Positions 11,956 through 24,729 of a DNA stretch of 64,000 nucleotides are shown piece by piece (the first letter of the stretch is position 1; every line of letters begins with the position of its first letter). The notes beneath the pieces are model-generated. The model was not told where the DNA came from. It was given only the letters and a program-made list of their open reading frames with translations, and ran no database searches. The position numbers and the translations under genes were made by a program. Location: NCBI GenBank assembly GCA_036417435.1, contig CM070899.1, positions 153,512,994 through 153,576,993 of the forward strand. The letters are read 5' to 3'. Origin of the DNA: Inia geoffrensis. Taxonomy: Eukaryota > Chordata > Mammalia > Artiodactyla > Iniidae.

Positions 11956-13840
11956 CATCATACTCAATGGTGAAAGGCTGAAAGCATTTCCTCTAAGATT
12001 AGGAACAAGACAAGGATACCCACTCTTGCCACTTTTATTCAACATAGTATTGGAAGTCCTAGCCACAGCAATCAGAGAAGAAAAAGAAAAGGAATCCAAA
12101 TTGGAAAAGAAGTAAAACTGTCACTGTTTGCAGATGACATGATGCTATACATAGAAAAATCCTGAAGACACTACCAGACAGCTACTAGAGCTCATCGGTA
12201 AAGTTGCTGGATACAAAATTAATATACAGAAATCTGTTGCATTTCTACCTAACAATGAAATATCAGAAAGAGAAATTAAGGAAACAACCCCATTTACCAT
12301 CACATCAAAAAGAATTAAATACCTAGGAAGAAACCCACCTAAGGAGGCAAAAGACCTGTACTCTGAAAACTATAAGATGCTGATGAAAGAAATTGAAGAA
12401 GACGTGGATGGAAAGATGTACCATGTTCTTGGATTGGAAGAATCAATATTGTTAAAAATGACCATACTACCCAAGGCAATCCACAGATTCAATGCAATCC
12501 CTATCAAGTTACCAATAGCATTTTTCACAGAACAAGAACAAAAAATTTTTAAATTTGTATGGAAACACGAAAGACCCCGAATTGCCACAACAATGTTGAG
12601 AAAGAAAAATGGAGCTGGAGGAGTCATGCTCTCTGACTTCAGACTATACTACAAAGGGACAGTAATCACAACAGTATAGTACTGGCACAAAAACTGACAT
12701 ATAGATCAATGGAACAGAATAGAAAGCCCAGAAATAAGCCCTCACATTTATGATCAATTAATCTACGACAAAGGAGGCAAGAATATACAATGGAGAAGAG
12801 ACAGTCTCTTCAATAAGTGATGTTGGGAAAACTGGACAGCCACATGTAAAAGAATGAAATTAGAACATTCTCTAACACCATACACAAAAATAAACTCAAA
12901 ATGGATTAAAGATCTAAAGGTAAGGCTGGCTACTATAAAACTACTAGAGGAAAACATAGGCAGAACACTCTTTGACATAAATCACAGCAATATTTTTTTG
13001 GATCTGTCTCTTAGAGTAATGGAAATAAACACAAAATAAACAAATGGGGCCTAATTAAACTTAAAAGCTTTTGCATAGTAAAGGAAACCATAAACAAAAT
13101 GAAAAGACGACCTACAGACTGGGAGAAAATATTTGCAAATGATGCTACTGACTAGGGATTAATTTCTAAAATATACAAATAGCTAATACAGCTTAATATC
13201 AAAAAAACAAACAACCCAATCAAAAAATGGGCAGAAGTCCTAAATAAACATGTCTCCAAAGAGGACATACAGCAGCCAACAGGCACATGAAAAGATGCTC
13301 AATATCACTAATTATTAAAGAAATGCAAATCAAAACTACAGTGAGATATCACCTCACACCAGTCAGAATGGCCATTAAATTTTCTACATATAATAAATGC
13401 TGGAGAGGGTGTGGAGAAAAAGGAACCCTCCTACACTGTTGGTGGGAATGTAAATTGGTGCAGCCACTATGGAGAACAGTATGGAGGTTCCTTAAAAAAC
13501 TAAAAATAGAGTTACCATATGATCCTGCAATCCCACTCCTGGGCATATATCTGGAGAAAACTCTTAATACAAAAAGATACATGTACCCCAACCTTCATAG
13601 CAGTATTATTTACAATAGCCAAGATACAGAAGCAACCTAAATGTCCATCAACAGATGAATGGTTAAAGAAGACGTGGTATACACACACACACACACACAC
13701 ACAATGGAATACTAGTCAGCTATAAAAAAAGAATGAAACTATGCCATTTGCAGCAGCATGGATGGACCTAGAGATAATCATATTAAGTGAAGTAAGTCAG
13801 AGAAAGACAAATATCATATCACTTCTATGTGGAATCTAAA
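11956..13840 (+). pseudogene. L1 ORF2 fragment (RT and C-terminal part), broken
   Basis: Three + strand pieces are readable: around the RT palm, 12377-12679, and 13287-13640, separated by stops and frameshifts. The C-terminal Cys/His motif [19 protein letters not shown] is intact at about 13398-13454. The N-terminal endonuclease is absent because of 5' truncation. It cannot produce a working protein. Confidence 0.85.
13681..13703. repeat. (AC)n microsatellite inside L1
   Basis: Pure CA repeat between tggtat and aatggaatact, at the L1 site that normally carries a short TATATACAC. Confidence 0.9.
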
Positions 13841-14180
13841 AAAAAATGATACAAATAACTAAAACAGATAAAGACTCACAGACAAATTCAGAAAACAAAT
13901 TTATGACTACCAAAGGGTATAGTGGGGCAGGGGAGATAAATCTTGGAGATTAGGATTAACATATAGGTATGTTTACCTATACATAAAATAGGTAAACAAC
14001 AAGGACCTACTGTATAGCAGAGAGAACTATACTCAATATCTTGTAATAAACTATAATGGAAAAGAATCTGAAAAAGAATATATATATATAACTGAATCAA
14101 TTTGCTGTACACTTGAAAGAAACTAACACAACATTGTAAATTAACTATACTTCAATTAAAAAAAATAAGAGTTGGATTTC

Positions 14181-14600
14181 TCAATAGACTGGCTATACTC
14201 AAATGACTACTGGGCTAGGCAAGAAATGTAAGTGGTTGAAACAAACTATGTACAAGATAAGCAGTAGTGAGGACTGTGGCAAACTGGGGAGCCCCTTATA
14301 AAAGGCACAGTCATGCTAAGCTTCAACTGATTGTTACCATATTGGAACGAGCCCCAATCTTAATTAGAAATATTCCTGAAAGACATTATTGGAGAAAAAT
14401 TCCCTCACCTCCCACAACTTCGAGTGGTCCATTTCACTGATAATTCATTCAACGTGAAATAACTAGAGATGAGAATCTACATTTATCTCTTGGCAGAGGT
14501 TTATGAGTTGGCCAGTTGGCCAGGGACTTGGAAAGAACAATATTGGAGTGAAAAGGAGATCTAGGGAAGAGATATGAAGATGGACCTCCTTGAACGGGCA
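14181..14600. other. Possible upstream part of a decayed ERV pol region
   Basis: No open frame or clear family match by eye. It directly precedes the pol-like remnant and may be its continuation. Confidence 0.25.
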
Positions 14601-15930
14601 CAGAGTGTAAGGATATTTATGTCCCATGTGGGTGCTCACCAAAGGGCATCTACCATAAAATAATTAAGTAGATAAGAAGACATGATCTGAGGAGGTCAGC
14701 AAGCCTCTTTTCCCAGCCACCTTACTGCTTGCTAAATGCTCCGTATTCAAAGTGGCCGTGATGGCAGCAATGGGCCCAACACGTAGACCTCCTCCTCACC
14801 AGGATGATGTAGCTGAATGTCTAACCTGCCAACAGCACACAGGCCAATGATGATACCATAATATGAAGTAGGCAGTAATTGGTTCTCATTGGAATAATCA
14901 TTTATGGATATGGATTTACCTTTTCTATCTGCAATGCTTCTGATAGTACCACCCTCCCTGGACTTATGGAATGCTTTATTCACCAGGAAAGTATTTCATA
15001 CATCACTTCTGACCAAACAACTCATTTCACAGTGAAAGGAGAATCACAACAAGCTCATGCTCATGTAATTCACTGGCTTTACCATTACCCCAACACTCAG
15101 AAACAGCTGGCCTGAGAGAACAGTAGCATGGCCTACTGAAGACAGCTACAGTGTAAGTTGGAAGACAATAACTCTGAAAGGTTGGGGTATATCCTACAAA
15201 ATGTGTTTCTTTTCTTCTTGTACCAGTGATCAATATATGTGCTATTTTTTCCATAGCCAGGATATTCAGGTTTAGAAATCAAGGGGTAGAAATGGGAGTG
15301 TTTCTAGTAACCCACTCACAACATTTTTGCTTCCAAATATGATAGGTTTTTGCTAGCTTAGAGGTCTTAGTTTCTAATAGAAGAATATTTCCACTAGGGA
15401 TCAAAATTGATTAACATCCTTGAGTTATAAGTTGAGGCTACCATTGGCCAGTTTAGACTTTAATGTGCCATTCAATTAACAGGCAAAGAAGGGGGTCATT
15501 GTATTGGCTGGGGTGATCCCAATCATATTAGGGAATTGAGTTGCTAAGTCACAATGGAACTCAGTGGATTCTCTTAAGGCATCTCTTAGTGCTTCCACGT
15601 CCAGTAGAAAGAAAGTTAATAGTAAACTAAATGAAGACCACTGGGGGTCAGATGGTTCAGGAATGAAGGTTTGGGTTACCCTAAAAAATCTGGATCTGCC
15701 AAGAGACTGGCTGAGGATAAAGGGGACTAAAATGTATAGTGAGACAAGAAGCTGGATACAACAACTACAGCTTGAGTACCAGTTACAGAAATGGGGTGCA
15801 TTTTCCCCTGGTCAATTTCATATAAGGCTTAATATTAGTCTTTGTGTTCCAAATGGTTCACATGGGATTCTGACTGAAGTAGAAGAGAAACTAGCCTCAC
15901 CCAGAGATGGAAATAGGAACTGTTAGGTTT
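14600..15930 (+). pseudogene. Decayed endogenous retrovirus pol remnant (RNase H end, integrase, dUTPase-like), ERV-L type
   Basis: Reading the + strand across frames gives broken similarity to the end of RNase H (about 14610-14700), the integrase zinc-binding and core parts (about 14800-15130) and, further on, a segment like the dUTPase-to-pol-end of ERV-L elements (about 15480-15720). Stops and frameshifts are frequent; the longest open pieces are 14879-15115 and 15564-15926. It is an old fossil with no coding capacity. LTRs for this copy were not identified. The assignment is by eye, so the family could be another class of ERV. Confidence 0.5.
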
Positions 15931-16732
15931 TTGTATATTGCTTATTTGGGAAGAGAGTGATGGCTGTATTGCTTTTTTGGGAAGAGTGTGATAGCTTTAT
16001 TGTACAAAAAATGGTAGCATCCTGTTAGGTGGAAGCATGGAGTTTTTATTCTTGTCTTACATTCCTGTCTTCTGGCATTGTCTTTCTAGAGATGATCAGA
16101 ATCCTGCCTGGGTATATTCCCCAATATAGGTGACTTGCCTGTGTGCTAATAGTATTCTTTACCTTTAGAGTTGAGAAACTTCTCCAGGCTATGTCTCAGT
16201 TTTGATGATGCTGTATCATATTTTCCTCCACAACTTTGTTGTCTTCAATTGACTAAATTTGAAGATATAGTTATTTCTTCATTTCAAGGGTGTTTTCATC
16301 TATTCTAATTTTGGAAATTTTTTTTTAACATGTGTTTATTCTTTATTTAGGAGTATCATTTACCTATGTCTTCCATATCCATCATTTTACCTCTAATTGT
16401 TTTATTTCTTTGCCTTTTCCCTTTCTGTGAGACATTTTTTTGTGTAATTCATTATCTTCTTTGATTTTTATTCTCATATATGAGCTAGTTATGTAGAGAC
16501 ATTTTTTCTTTTTGTTCTCTATTTCTTTCCTTTTCTCTGAAATCTCCCTGCTATTCTTCTTAGTCTATTGTATTATCTTTTAATCTTTTCTTTCATACAT
16601 TTCATGTTCTCTAAACTTAAGGGCATGAAATATTTATTGCTTGGTATTTCCTTCTTTTTTCTAGGGTGCACCTACTGACAGAATGGGCTTTTCCCTGGTT
16701 AAAAGATCTGCCATCATTAATCTGGTAGCTTC
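15931..16732. other. Intergenic, T-rich, no gene recognised
   Basis: It has a short duplicated phrase (ttgggaagagtgtgatagct after ttgggaagagagtgatggct, near 15948-15998). The rest is T-rich on this strand and could be old L1 in reverse, but I cannot assign it. Confidence 0.35.
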
Positions 16733-17110
16733 AGTCTATTCTTTTTTATTTTATTTTATATTGGAGCATAGTTGATTGACAATGTTGTGTTCATTTCAGG
16801 TGTACAGCAAAATGATTCAGTTATACATATATCCATTCTTTTTCAAATTCTTTTCCCATTTAGGTTACTACAGAACATTGAGCAGTGTTCCCTGTGCTAT
16901 ACAGTAGGTCCTTGTTGGTTATCTATTTTATTTTATAATATTTTATTTTATTTTTAAATTAATTTTTTTATTGGAGTGTAGTTGATTTACAATGCTGTGT
17001 TAGTTTCTGCTGTACAGCAAAGTGAGTCAGTTATACATATACATATATCCACTTTTTTAGATTCTATTCCCACATAGGTCATTACAGAGTATTGAAGTCT
17101 ATTCTTTGTG
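16733..17110 (-). mobile_element. Two L1 3' ends in minus orientation, side by side
   Basis: Both pieces start with ttggagcatagttgattgac or ttggagtgtagttgatttac (the L1 3' terminus reversed), at about 16760 and 16972. agtctattcttt occurs at both outer edges (about 16733 and 17096), a probable TSD for the compound insertion. Confidence 0.7.
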
Positions 17111-17182
17111 AATGCCCTTCTAAAGGCCCTAGATGTGATTATACTTGTTCTTAAATTCATTCTCATGAAGAAGTTACCTAGG

Positions 17183-17223
17183 TTCTTGTATTTAGTTAGG
17201 GTTCTCCAAAGAAACAGAACCAA

Positions 17224-17267
<44 letters not shown>

Positions 17268-17565
17268 CTGATGGGGTAGGCTGGCAGGCTGGAGACTCAG
17301 GGAAGAGTTACAATTTGAGTCCAAAGGCAGTCTGCTGGCAGAATTTCCTCTTTCTCAGGGGAGGTCATTCCTTGTTCTATAAGGCTTTCAACTGATTGAA
17401 TGAGGTCCATCCACATTATGAGTGGTACTCTGCTTTACTCAAAGTCCACCAGTTTAAATATTAATCTCATTCAAAATACACCTTCATGGAAACATCCAGA
17501 ATAATGTTTGACTAAGTATTTGAACACTGTGGCCCAGCCAAGTTGACACAAAATTAACCATGACA
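17183..17565 (+). repeat. Ancient LTR-like interspersed repeat, family not assigned
   Basis: The layout (agggttctccaaagaaacagaaccaatag, microsatellite, caactgattgaatgagg, ccaagttgacac, attaaccatgaca) is a familiar mammalian repeat. I do not assign the family with certainty. Confidence 0.5.
17226..17265. repeat. (GT)20 microsatellite
   Basis: Pure GT run within the ancient repeat. Confidence 0.95.
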
Positions 17566-18119
17566 GTACTATACCAATATTTTCTGAATGGGTGGTGTCA
17601 AGAAAACAAACGGGTAAACAGAAATGGAGAAATTATCTTGAGACATGTAAAACAGATTTCATCAGCCAACCATACTTTAGAGAAGCCCAAAGTTTCTGAG
17701 GTAAACAACTATCCTCTTTAATAAAGGCTAAATCAGTATGCAGTATTTCATTCATTCAAGGAGAAGCAAAGAAAATTAGAGGTGATGAATGAATAACTGT
17801 ACCCCCAGCTTTGGGAAGACCAAAATTTCTTCCAGGCTATCAAAGAAAGAAGGGAATTTGCATCAGCTAACGATGAAAAGAAAGCATCACTATCTCTCAC
17901 ACAGACCACACCATATGCCCCAGGTACTACCTGTGTTCATTTCCCCCCTTTCCCAAATTCCCTTTGGTTAAGGGCTCCCTCCCTTTGGGGCCCAGTTCCG
18001 TTCATATCCTGCATCAAAACTCCCCTCTAGGATTTAGACTCTTCTCAAAGGCTATAGCATTTGGTATCTGTACTAGGCATTTTATTTATTATCTATCTTA
18101 CATATCCATCCTTTTCCTG
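17566..18119. other. Intergenic, no gene recognised
   Basis: No supported feature. Confidence 0.35.
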
Positions 18120-18195
18120 ACGCACAAGACTGCAAGTTTCTCAAGGACCCATGTCTTATTTCTGGAGTCTGGCACAAAGTGTGGGCAGTTAATGA
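18120..18195 (+). repeat. L2 3' end fragment
   Basis: caagactgcaagtttctcaa, ggacccatgtcttatttc, gtctggcacaaagtg follow the L2 3' end order. Confidence 0.5.
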
Positions 18196-19299
18196 GCTGA
18201 TAACATCTATTAAGAATGAAACTATGGACTTTTTCTTAACATTGTATTTACATGGTACAGTAAAAGTGTAATATCTTTATATAAAATTTTAGGGTTAAAT
18301 GGTGACTTGAGTAAAGGCAACCTACTTCTTCTATCTCAATCCCAATGGAAATGAACAAGGGAATAAAAAAACTAAAAAATGTCCTATTTCTTTTCTATAG
18401 AAGAGGACAGTCGCATGACAGAACATTAATTTCTGGAAGTCACAGTGAGCTGGAACATGATCAAGAAGAATGCCAAGTATTAATTTATAATTCCCCTCCC
18501 AAGAAGGCAGTTGAACTTGTGGATTTTTAAATCTAAGAATTCCTAGTTTTTTGTGTTTTTTTTATGATGGGAGGGAACACTGAGAGTGGGCAATAGGACA
18601 GATAGGTAACACTCAACTCAGTATCTTCTTGTCTATAAGTATCAGTGGCATTTGAGGGCCTGGTTCATGGTACAGAATCTTTACCAGACAGAGAAAAAAA
18701 CTATGTAGAGACCTTGGCTCACAGCCCTGGCTTCCTCCCTTTTCTCTTTGAGAGGCTTGATCACTGAACTGTAACAAGTTCTTTACCTTAAGATAAAGGC
18801 AGAATGCCATCAGCACCTGAGTCATGCATGGAGTGACCTAAGAAGAATATTGGGGGCAAACACAAGGCATGGATGACACTCTTAGCATTCAAATCTGATT
18901 AAATGCATGAGCATATAAAGAAGCACTATTCCGTGACTTGAAAGGAAGCTTGCCAAGTTCTCATGAGTCAGAAGAGCACGTGTTCACAGGAGGAATTTTA
19001 TTTTGGGTTCTGAAAATTCAAGAGAACTTCAAGGTATCCCTGGATGATGGTGGTCACCTATTTATATCTTTCCATGCTTCCTCCAAAACTGTACAGATTG
19101 ACAAGAAAAACAAGTGAAACCATCACTAACCTGTGCCTTTGGCATACTAGAAGACAGAGAACACTACACACTTCAAATTCATTTAATACATGTAACTTTA
19201 GCTCTAAGACTAAAACAAAAGGCAGGGGGCAAGAATGGAAGAATAATATGTCTTGGGGATGATAGAATAAGTTCATGGATTGTTGTATGGGCAACAGGT
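18196..19299. other. Intergenic, no gene recognised
   Basis: No supported feature; the short open frames lack known domains. Confidence 0.35.
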
Positions 19300-20870
19300 G
19301 GGAGTTACTGGATACTTTTCGTAACTGACAAACACAATATATAAAAATATATAAAATAAAAAATATATTTACTATAAAATAAAAAATGTAAAATATATAT
19401 TAAAAATAAAAAGTAAGGTTATTGTAAAAGGTCTAAATATAAGGGTAACAACTAACCAAATATTCTGTGACTTGGCAAACCTCTCTAAATATCAAAAGAA
19501 AATTTAAAAATTAGAATGAAGAAAATACATCCAATAGAGAAAGAAATACAATAAATATACATGTATAGTAATTATAACATAAAATAATAAGGCAGAATTG
19601 AGGCCAAACATATATGTCATATCAATAAAAGTGAGTGGACTGAACTCACCTAATAAAAGAAAAGGATTTTTAAGTTGGCTCATAAAGCTGATAGGTATAC
19701 AAGAGACGCTGAAAAGTCATTCAGAACGGTTAAAAATAAAGAAATAGGCAAAATATACCAGGTAAATGGAAAGGAAAAGAAAGCTGGAGCTGTAATCCTG
19801 ATATTAGTCAAAGCAGTATTTAAGTCAAAAAGCGTTAAGTATAACAAATAAAGATGCTAGAACCTATGACTCACAATTAAGCTACAACAATTATAGATAG
19901 GTATGCACCAAATAATGCAGCAACCACCTATAACTATACTGTAGTTGCAAGGAGACACAGATAGGAAAACACTAATAGTAGGAGGCTTTAACATACCATT
20001 ACAAGTACAAGACAGGTCAAATGGTCAAAATAAGCAGGAATAATGAAGATGAACTATGTAATCAATAAGGTAGATTTTACGCATGTATAAAACTTTCACA
20101 CCCTGATTATAGTAAATACACCTTCTCAAGCACACACACATCATTAGCAAAAATGGATCATGTATAAAGTCATAAAGGAAATATTAAATTCCATAAAGTA
20201 GAAAATTACTAATAATACTTTCTGATAACATAGAATAAAACTAGAAATTAATAACAAAGTATTTTTAAAGGTCCACCTAGAAATCCAAGAATCTCCTATT
20301 GGGTCTAATTTTTCCAATGTTTATGGAACATCTACAAAAATTAATTGTATATTGGGGTACACAGAAAACCTCAATTAATTCCTCAAAGCTGAAAATGTAC
20401 AGGTCACACTACATCTTATCATGATGCAATAACATCAGAAAGTAATAACGTAAGATTAAACAAAGAAATAATCTTGTAAAACTTGGAAATGAAAACAAAA
20501 CAATTTTATTATATCTTGGATCAAAGAAGAAATAAAAGTTAAAATTATACTACTTAAAAATAATAACATTATATTTTAAAACCTCCATAAGGGTTAAATT
20601 CTCAGCACCAAATTCTTACACTAGAGTGAGAATAAATGAATTGAGCATTCAACTTATGAAAACAGAAAATAAACACAAGAAAAGCAGAAGTAAGGAATTA
20701 ATAAGGATAAAAGTAGTATGTTAGTAAGTAGAAAAATGAACTAGTGTTACTGATAAACAAATTGAAGGAAAAAAATAACACAGATTTCTGGATAGATTGA
20801 TCAAGAAAGGAGAAAGAAAATGTTTATTTTAAATTACATGTTTAAATTACCCAAACTGGAAAATTACTGT
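19300..20870 (+). mobile_element. Old L1, ORF1/ORF2 5' region, heavily decayed
   Basis: AT-rich. Recognisable L1 endonuclease-region pieces include ggaggctttaacata near 19981, aaatggatcatgtataaagtc near 20151 and gaagaaataaaagttaaaat near 20526. No open frame remains. Confidence 0.6.
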
Positions 20871-21570
20871 TAAAATGGGCAAAGTAAAGGCATTTTTTTT
20901 TCCCTCCTCCTCCTCCTCCCCACCTCAAACCTCATCAAAAACAACCATCAAAAAAGAATGTGCTCGAGGCTCTGAAATGGGCATAAGACTTTCTTTGATG
21001 TGAAAGAGAGCCAGGAGGAGGCAGGCACTTTGTGGATTCCATTTTCTGGAAGGTTGGCTGGGGAGGGGTCTGGCCTTGGGTGCAGTGTGGTGGAGTTTCA
21101 GGGCATCCAGACCCAGTGACGGAGGTCCCAGCTGGCATAGGGTCTTCACTGTGGAAGAAGGAAGGTCTTTGCTGGGTGAATCACACTGTGTGGCTAGACA
21201 AGCATTGCTCCTGGCTGTGTAGCCTCCAAACCTGACTTGCTGTCTGACTCCCCTAAAGGTCTTGTGAGCCACTTAATGTCCTTAGATAAATCCCTTTTCT
21301 GGTTACAATAGCTTGAGTGAGTTGTGTAGTTAATGACCAAGAAGCCTCCCGATCTAAGGAAGGTCAGAGACCTTAAAGTTCATTGCTAGGGGCAGTCTTC
21401 TCCAAACAGTTTTGATTGTAAACCACTATCAGAATAAAATAGATGCACCCCAACACATAACCCTGTAATTTATATACAAATATTGGTATGTTCATGAATT
21501 ATATAAATGATAAAACAGAGTGAAGGAGAAAATTTAAACTGATGAGATTTTAATGGACTAAACAATATTT
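20871..21570. other. Intergenic with a short (CTC)n tract, no gene recognised
   Basis: A cctcctcctcctcctcccc tract lies at about 20905-20925. Open frames on both strands at 20925-21272 have no known domain. Confidence 0.4.
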
Positions 21571-21811
21571 AAAGCCAGATCTTTTTTTTTTTTTTTTTTT
21601 TTTTTTTTGCGGTACGCAGGCCTCTCACTGTTGTGGCCTCTCCTGTTGCAGAGCACAGGCTCCGGATGCGCAGGCCCAGCGACCATGGCTCACAGGCCCA
21701 GCCGCTCCGCGGAACGTGGGATCCTCCCAGACCGGGGCACGAACCCGTGTCCCCTGAATCAGCAGGCGGACTCTCAACCACTGCGCCACCAGGGAAGACC
21801 AAAGCCAGATC
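21571..21811 (-). mobile_element. CHR-type SINE with 11-bp TSD
   Basis: Poly-T (tail) at about 21582-21608, then gcggtacgcaggcctctcac to ccaccagggaagacc. Flanked by exact aaagccagatc at 21571-21581 and 21801-21811. Confidence 0.92.
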
Positions 21812-21929
21812 ATTTTAATTTTATTTATTAACAGCACATCTTTACTCATATAAGAATCCATGCTTCAAATACTTATTTTGGATAAAATTTGGCTTTTTTT
21901 CTGTAGATCTGATTAGATTGCTGTAGTTT

Positions 21930-22455
21930 TTACTCTGTAACATGGCTGATGAAAAGTTCATCTCTAATAGTAAAAGAGGTGTTATGTCTGCCATTTTGAT
22001 CTTAGTGTTTTGTTTGTGCTTGCTTTAGTACTGTCTTCATGCTGTGGACAATGAGTGTCTCCTGCCATATCAGTAAACAAAGGATGCGGCCACTGCAGCC
22101 ACCCCCAACAGTGCACCCTGAGGGGATTCAGGATGGAGAAAACCAGGATTCTGGCCCCAGATAGCTGAGGTGCATATCAAAGGAATGGTTTCAATGAGCC
22201 CAGATTCTTGCATCTTCCCATACAAAGAAAAGTGCTAAATTGAGTAACTTGAGATGTCCGGTTTTTCTTTAATTAACAGTAATCTTTCGATGTTCCGACT
22301 ACCTGATTTTGGTTGTAAAAATTCCTGTATATCCTGGGCTCCTCTCTTACCTCTTCAGAGCGATCTGAAAGGCTGCGTCCCAGGCTTGAGTTCTCAGCAA
22401 GTCCACTGAATAAAACATAATTCTCAACTTTTAGGTTGTGCAGTTTTCTACTCCA
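21930..22455 (+). mobile_element. ERV-type LTR, copy 3 (plus, solo)
   Basis: Shares ccactgcagccaccc, gaggggattca, gattcttgcatcttcccatac and the 3' block aataaaacataattctcaa plus cttttaggttgtgc with the copies near 8.0 and 10.7 kb. The left border is uncertain. No attached internal region. Confidence 0.65.
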
Positions 22456-23169
22456 TAACACCATAGTTCTTTCGTTTGTTTGTTTTGTTTTGTCTTGTTT
22501 TTGTTTTGGCAGGAATTTCTGTAAACTTCTTGTTCACTTTGTGTTGGCTAGGTTTTAAAATTAGATAGTATAGTTGCTAATCCTCTAAACTGGGCACACA
22601 TAAACTGCATTACTCTGCAACACACTGAGAGGGAAGGAAGGAGTGTGAGAGACACTGTCAACTTCTCTATGTGTTTAGCTTCCAGTCTTCCGAATATGTA
22701 CCACATGTCCACCTGACACACGAGCCAAACAAGGGTGCCCTTATTTGGCTGTATATTCAAGGTCAGTAAAGATGAACTTCTTTGTTTTGTCAAGATCAAC
22801 TGAAGCTCCATATTTTCTTCCTTCAGCCCATTTGATCATCTTGTGCACCCCCTTGGGAGTGACTCATCCACCTGGGAGACTCTAGATGGCAGCAGTGAGA
22901 TCCAGAAGCAGGTGTCAATCATGAAAGAAGCAGGACACTTCCTGTACAGGCCAGGTGGACACTGGAAAGGCAGGGGAAATGGAGCTGAAGGAGAAGTGAC
23001 ACTGGAAGGCCAAATTTGTTGCTGGTGACCTAGTTTGTATGGCTTCTGAGCAGAGGCAGTCATCTCCAGACCATAGCACAGGGAGTAGTGACTCAACCTC
23101 TGAGCCAACCACCCAGTTGAAAAGTGGAATATGAAAGGAGACTTAGTCCCAGGACAAAGGAAAGATGCG
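22456..23169. other. Intergenic, no gene recognised
   Basis: Only a (TTTGT)n-like patch near 22473-22508. Confidence 0.35.
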
Positions 23170-23179
23170 GAAACCACTG

Positions 23180-23303
23180 TTTGTTTGTTTGTTTGGCTGT
23201 GCCACGCAGCATATGAGATCTTAGTTCCCTGACCAGGGATTGAACCTGCGCCCCCTGCAGTGGAAGCGTGGAGTCTTAACCACTGGACTGCCAGGGAAGT
23301 CCC
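23180..23303 (-). mobile_element. CHR-type SINE, short form
   Basis: The tail reads tttgtttgtttgtttgg and the head ends ctgccagggaagtcccc. No convincing TSD. Confidence 0.85.
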
Positions 23304-23307
23304 CACT

Positions 23308-23640
23308 GGGTTTCTTTATATTGAAGTATAGTTGATTTACAATGTTGTGTTAGTTTCAGGTGTACAACAAAGTGATTCAATTATATATATACAACTGAAT
23401 ATATATATTCTATTTATTTATAATATATATATTCTTTTTCAGATTCTTTTCCATTATAGGTTATTACAAGATATTGAATATAGTTCCCTGTGCTATACAC
23501 TAGGTCCTCACATCTATTTTATATATAGTAGTGTGTATCTGTTAATCCCAAATTCCTAATCTATCCCTCCTCCACCCCTTTTCCCTTTGGTATTCATTAG
23601 TTTGTTTCCTATGTCTGTGAGTCTGTTTCTGTTACTTGGC
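23308..23640 (-). mobile_element. L1 3' end, minus orientation
   Basis: Begins ttgaagtatagttgatttac (the reversed L1 terminus) and ends near gtttgtttcctatgtctgtg. It carries a local AT-rich expansion at about 23385-23432. Confidence 0.75.
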
Positions 23641-24696
23641 TAACTCAGTAGACAGTTCCAAACTCTTTCTTTGTTGCCACCTCCACTACAGAGGAAAGGA
23701 AAACTAAATCTTTGCTTTCCCTGCTTCTCTGGCTGCTAAATACGGCCATGTGACACGGTTCTGGTCAATGATACGGAAGTAGAATCTGCTAGGGCCTTCT
23801 GAGAAAACTGCTTTTCTTGATAACACAGAAAAACCTATTTAGTGCCAATCCTCTACCCCTTCCTCCTACCTTTAGTTCAGGTTGGTGACTGGAGTCAGAG
23901 AAGTCTCATTGTCTCAAAGAGGGAAAAGTCAGGAGAACTGCAGAGATGGTGGCCCTGGCCAGGCTGGGCCACTACGCGAATCTCAGCAGTTGCTTATGCC
24001 TAGATTTCTTGTTATTTGAAATAAATTCTGTCTGACACTAATTTATTGAATTTTCTGTTGTATGCTTCAAAGCATTCCTAAGTGCTACAAGACACCTCCT
24101 TATAGACTAAAATGATAGAGCATTTCTCTCCCTTTCCTCCCTCCCTCTGCTCAGCCTCACTCGTCCCCACTCTATTCTTCAGCAAGTAACCGGCCCCAGT
24201 GAAAGGTGAAAAATCATCAGAGAGAACCTTGCATAGGTTCTGTGCAAGGAAACAGCAAAAGCAAAGGAGGAAAGGAACGTCGGTAGTTGAAACCATATAT
24301 CCCAAGAAGAATGACTCCTTTGGAATATGGAGCTCTTAGAAATATATAAATATAAATATAATATCTAAGAGAATATAAATGTAATAGCCAAAATAAATAT
24401 TACTTAGATAAAAAGAAAAGTAAATAATTAAACAAACACGACTTTTCTTTTAACAAAAGAAAGGAAAAAGATGGAAGGATGATGGCAGGGTGGGATTTTT
24501 AAACTTTTATCTTTTTCTGTGTTTTCATCCACCTCCCCTCAGCCCCCCATGAGTTTGTATTACTTTTGCATTCAGAAAAATCCCGATATTTAAGAAAAGA
24601 TTCCACTTTACTATATCTTCTAGTCTCTTCTCTGGTGGCTTGGACTTTAGGTCAGAGAGACTCCCTTCTTTAACAAAAGCCATGCTGTTCTGATTA
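23641..24696. other. Intergenic, no gene recognised
   Basis: No supported feature. Confidence 0.35.
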
Positions 24697-24729
24697 TGTT
24701 AGGATGACTATTATCAAAAAGCCAAAAGA
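24697..24729 (+). mobile_element. Old L1 fragment split by the young L1 (left piece, contains left TSD)
   Basis: The stretch from gttaggatgactattatc up to the TSD aaaaagccaaaaga is the L1 region just before ORF2's Cys-rich motif. It joins smoothly to 31219 (taacgtgttggtgaggatg), which shows the empty site. Confidence 0.85.

Larger units (their letters stand above)
11945..14180 (+). mobile_element. 5'-truncated L1 with 11-bp TSD
   Basis: L1 body 11956-14169, flanked by agttggatttc at 11945-11955 and 14170-14180. It starts inside the RT domain, keeps the FADD active-site block near 12127, the Cys-rich motif (ggtgtggagaaaaagg) near 13410, and the 3' UTR ending tatacttcaattaaaaaaa. Internal stops and frame changes break ORF2. 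A CA microsatellite (13681-13703) interrupts the region near the ORF2 end. Confidence 0.9.

Noticed and set aside
17108..17395. Frames with VCVCVC runs (also 39516-39767, 13512-13700)
   Set aside because: Translated (GT)n or (CA)n repeats.
21569..21861. Open frames inside SINEs on both strands (also at 34092-34565, 37884-38184, 52060-52348, 53707-54030, 61380-61725)
   Set aside because: Their shared protein phrases come from the same SINE sequence; not genes.
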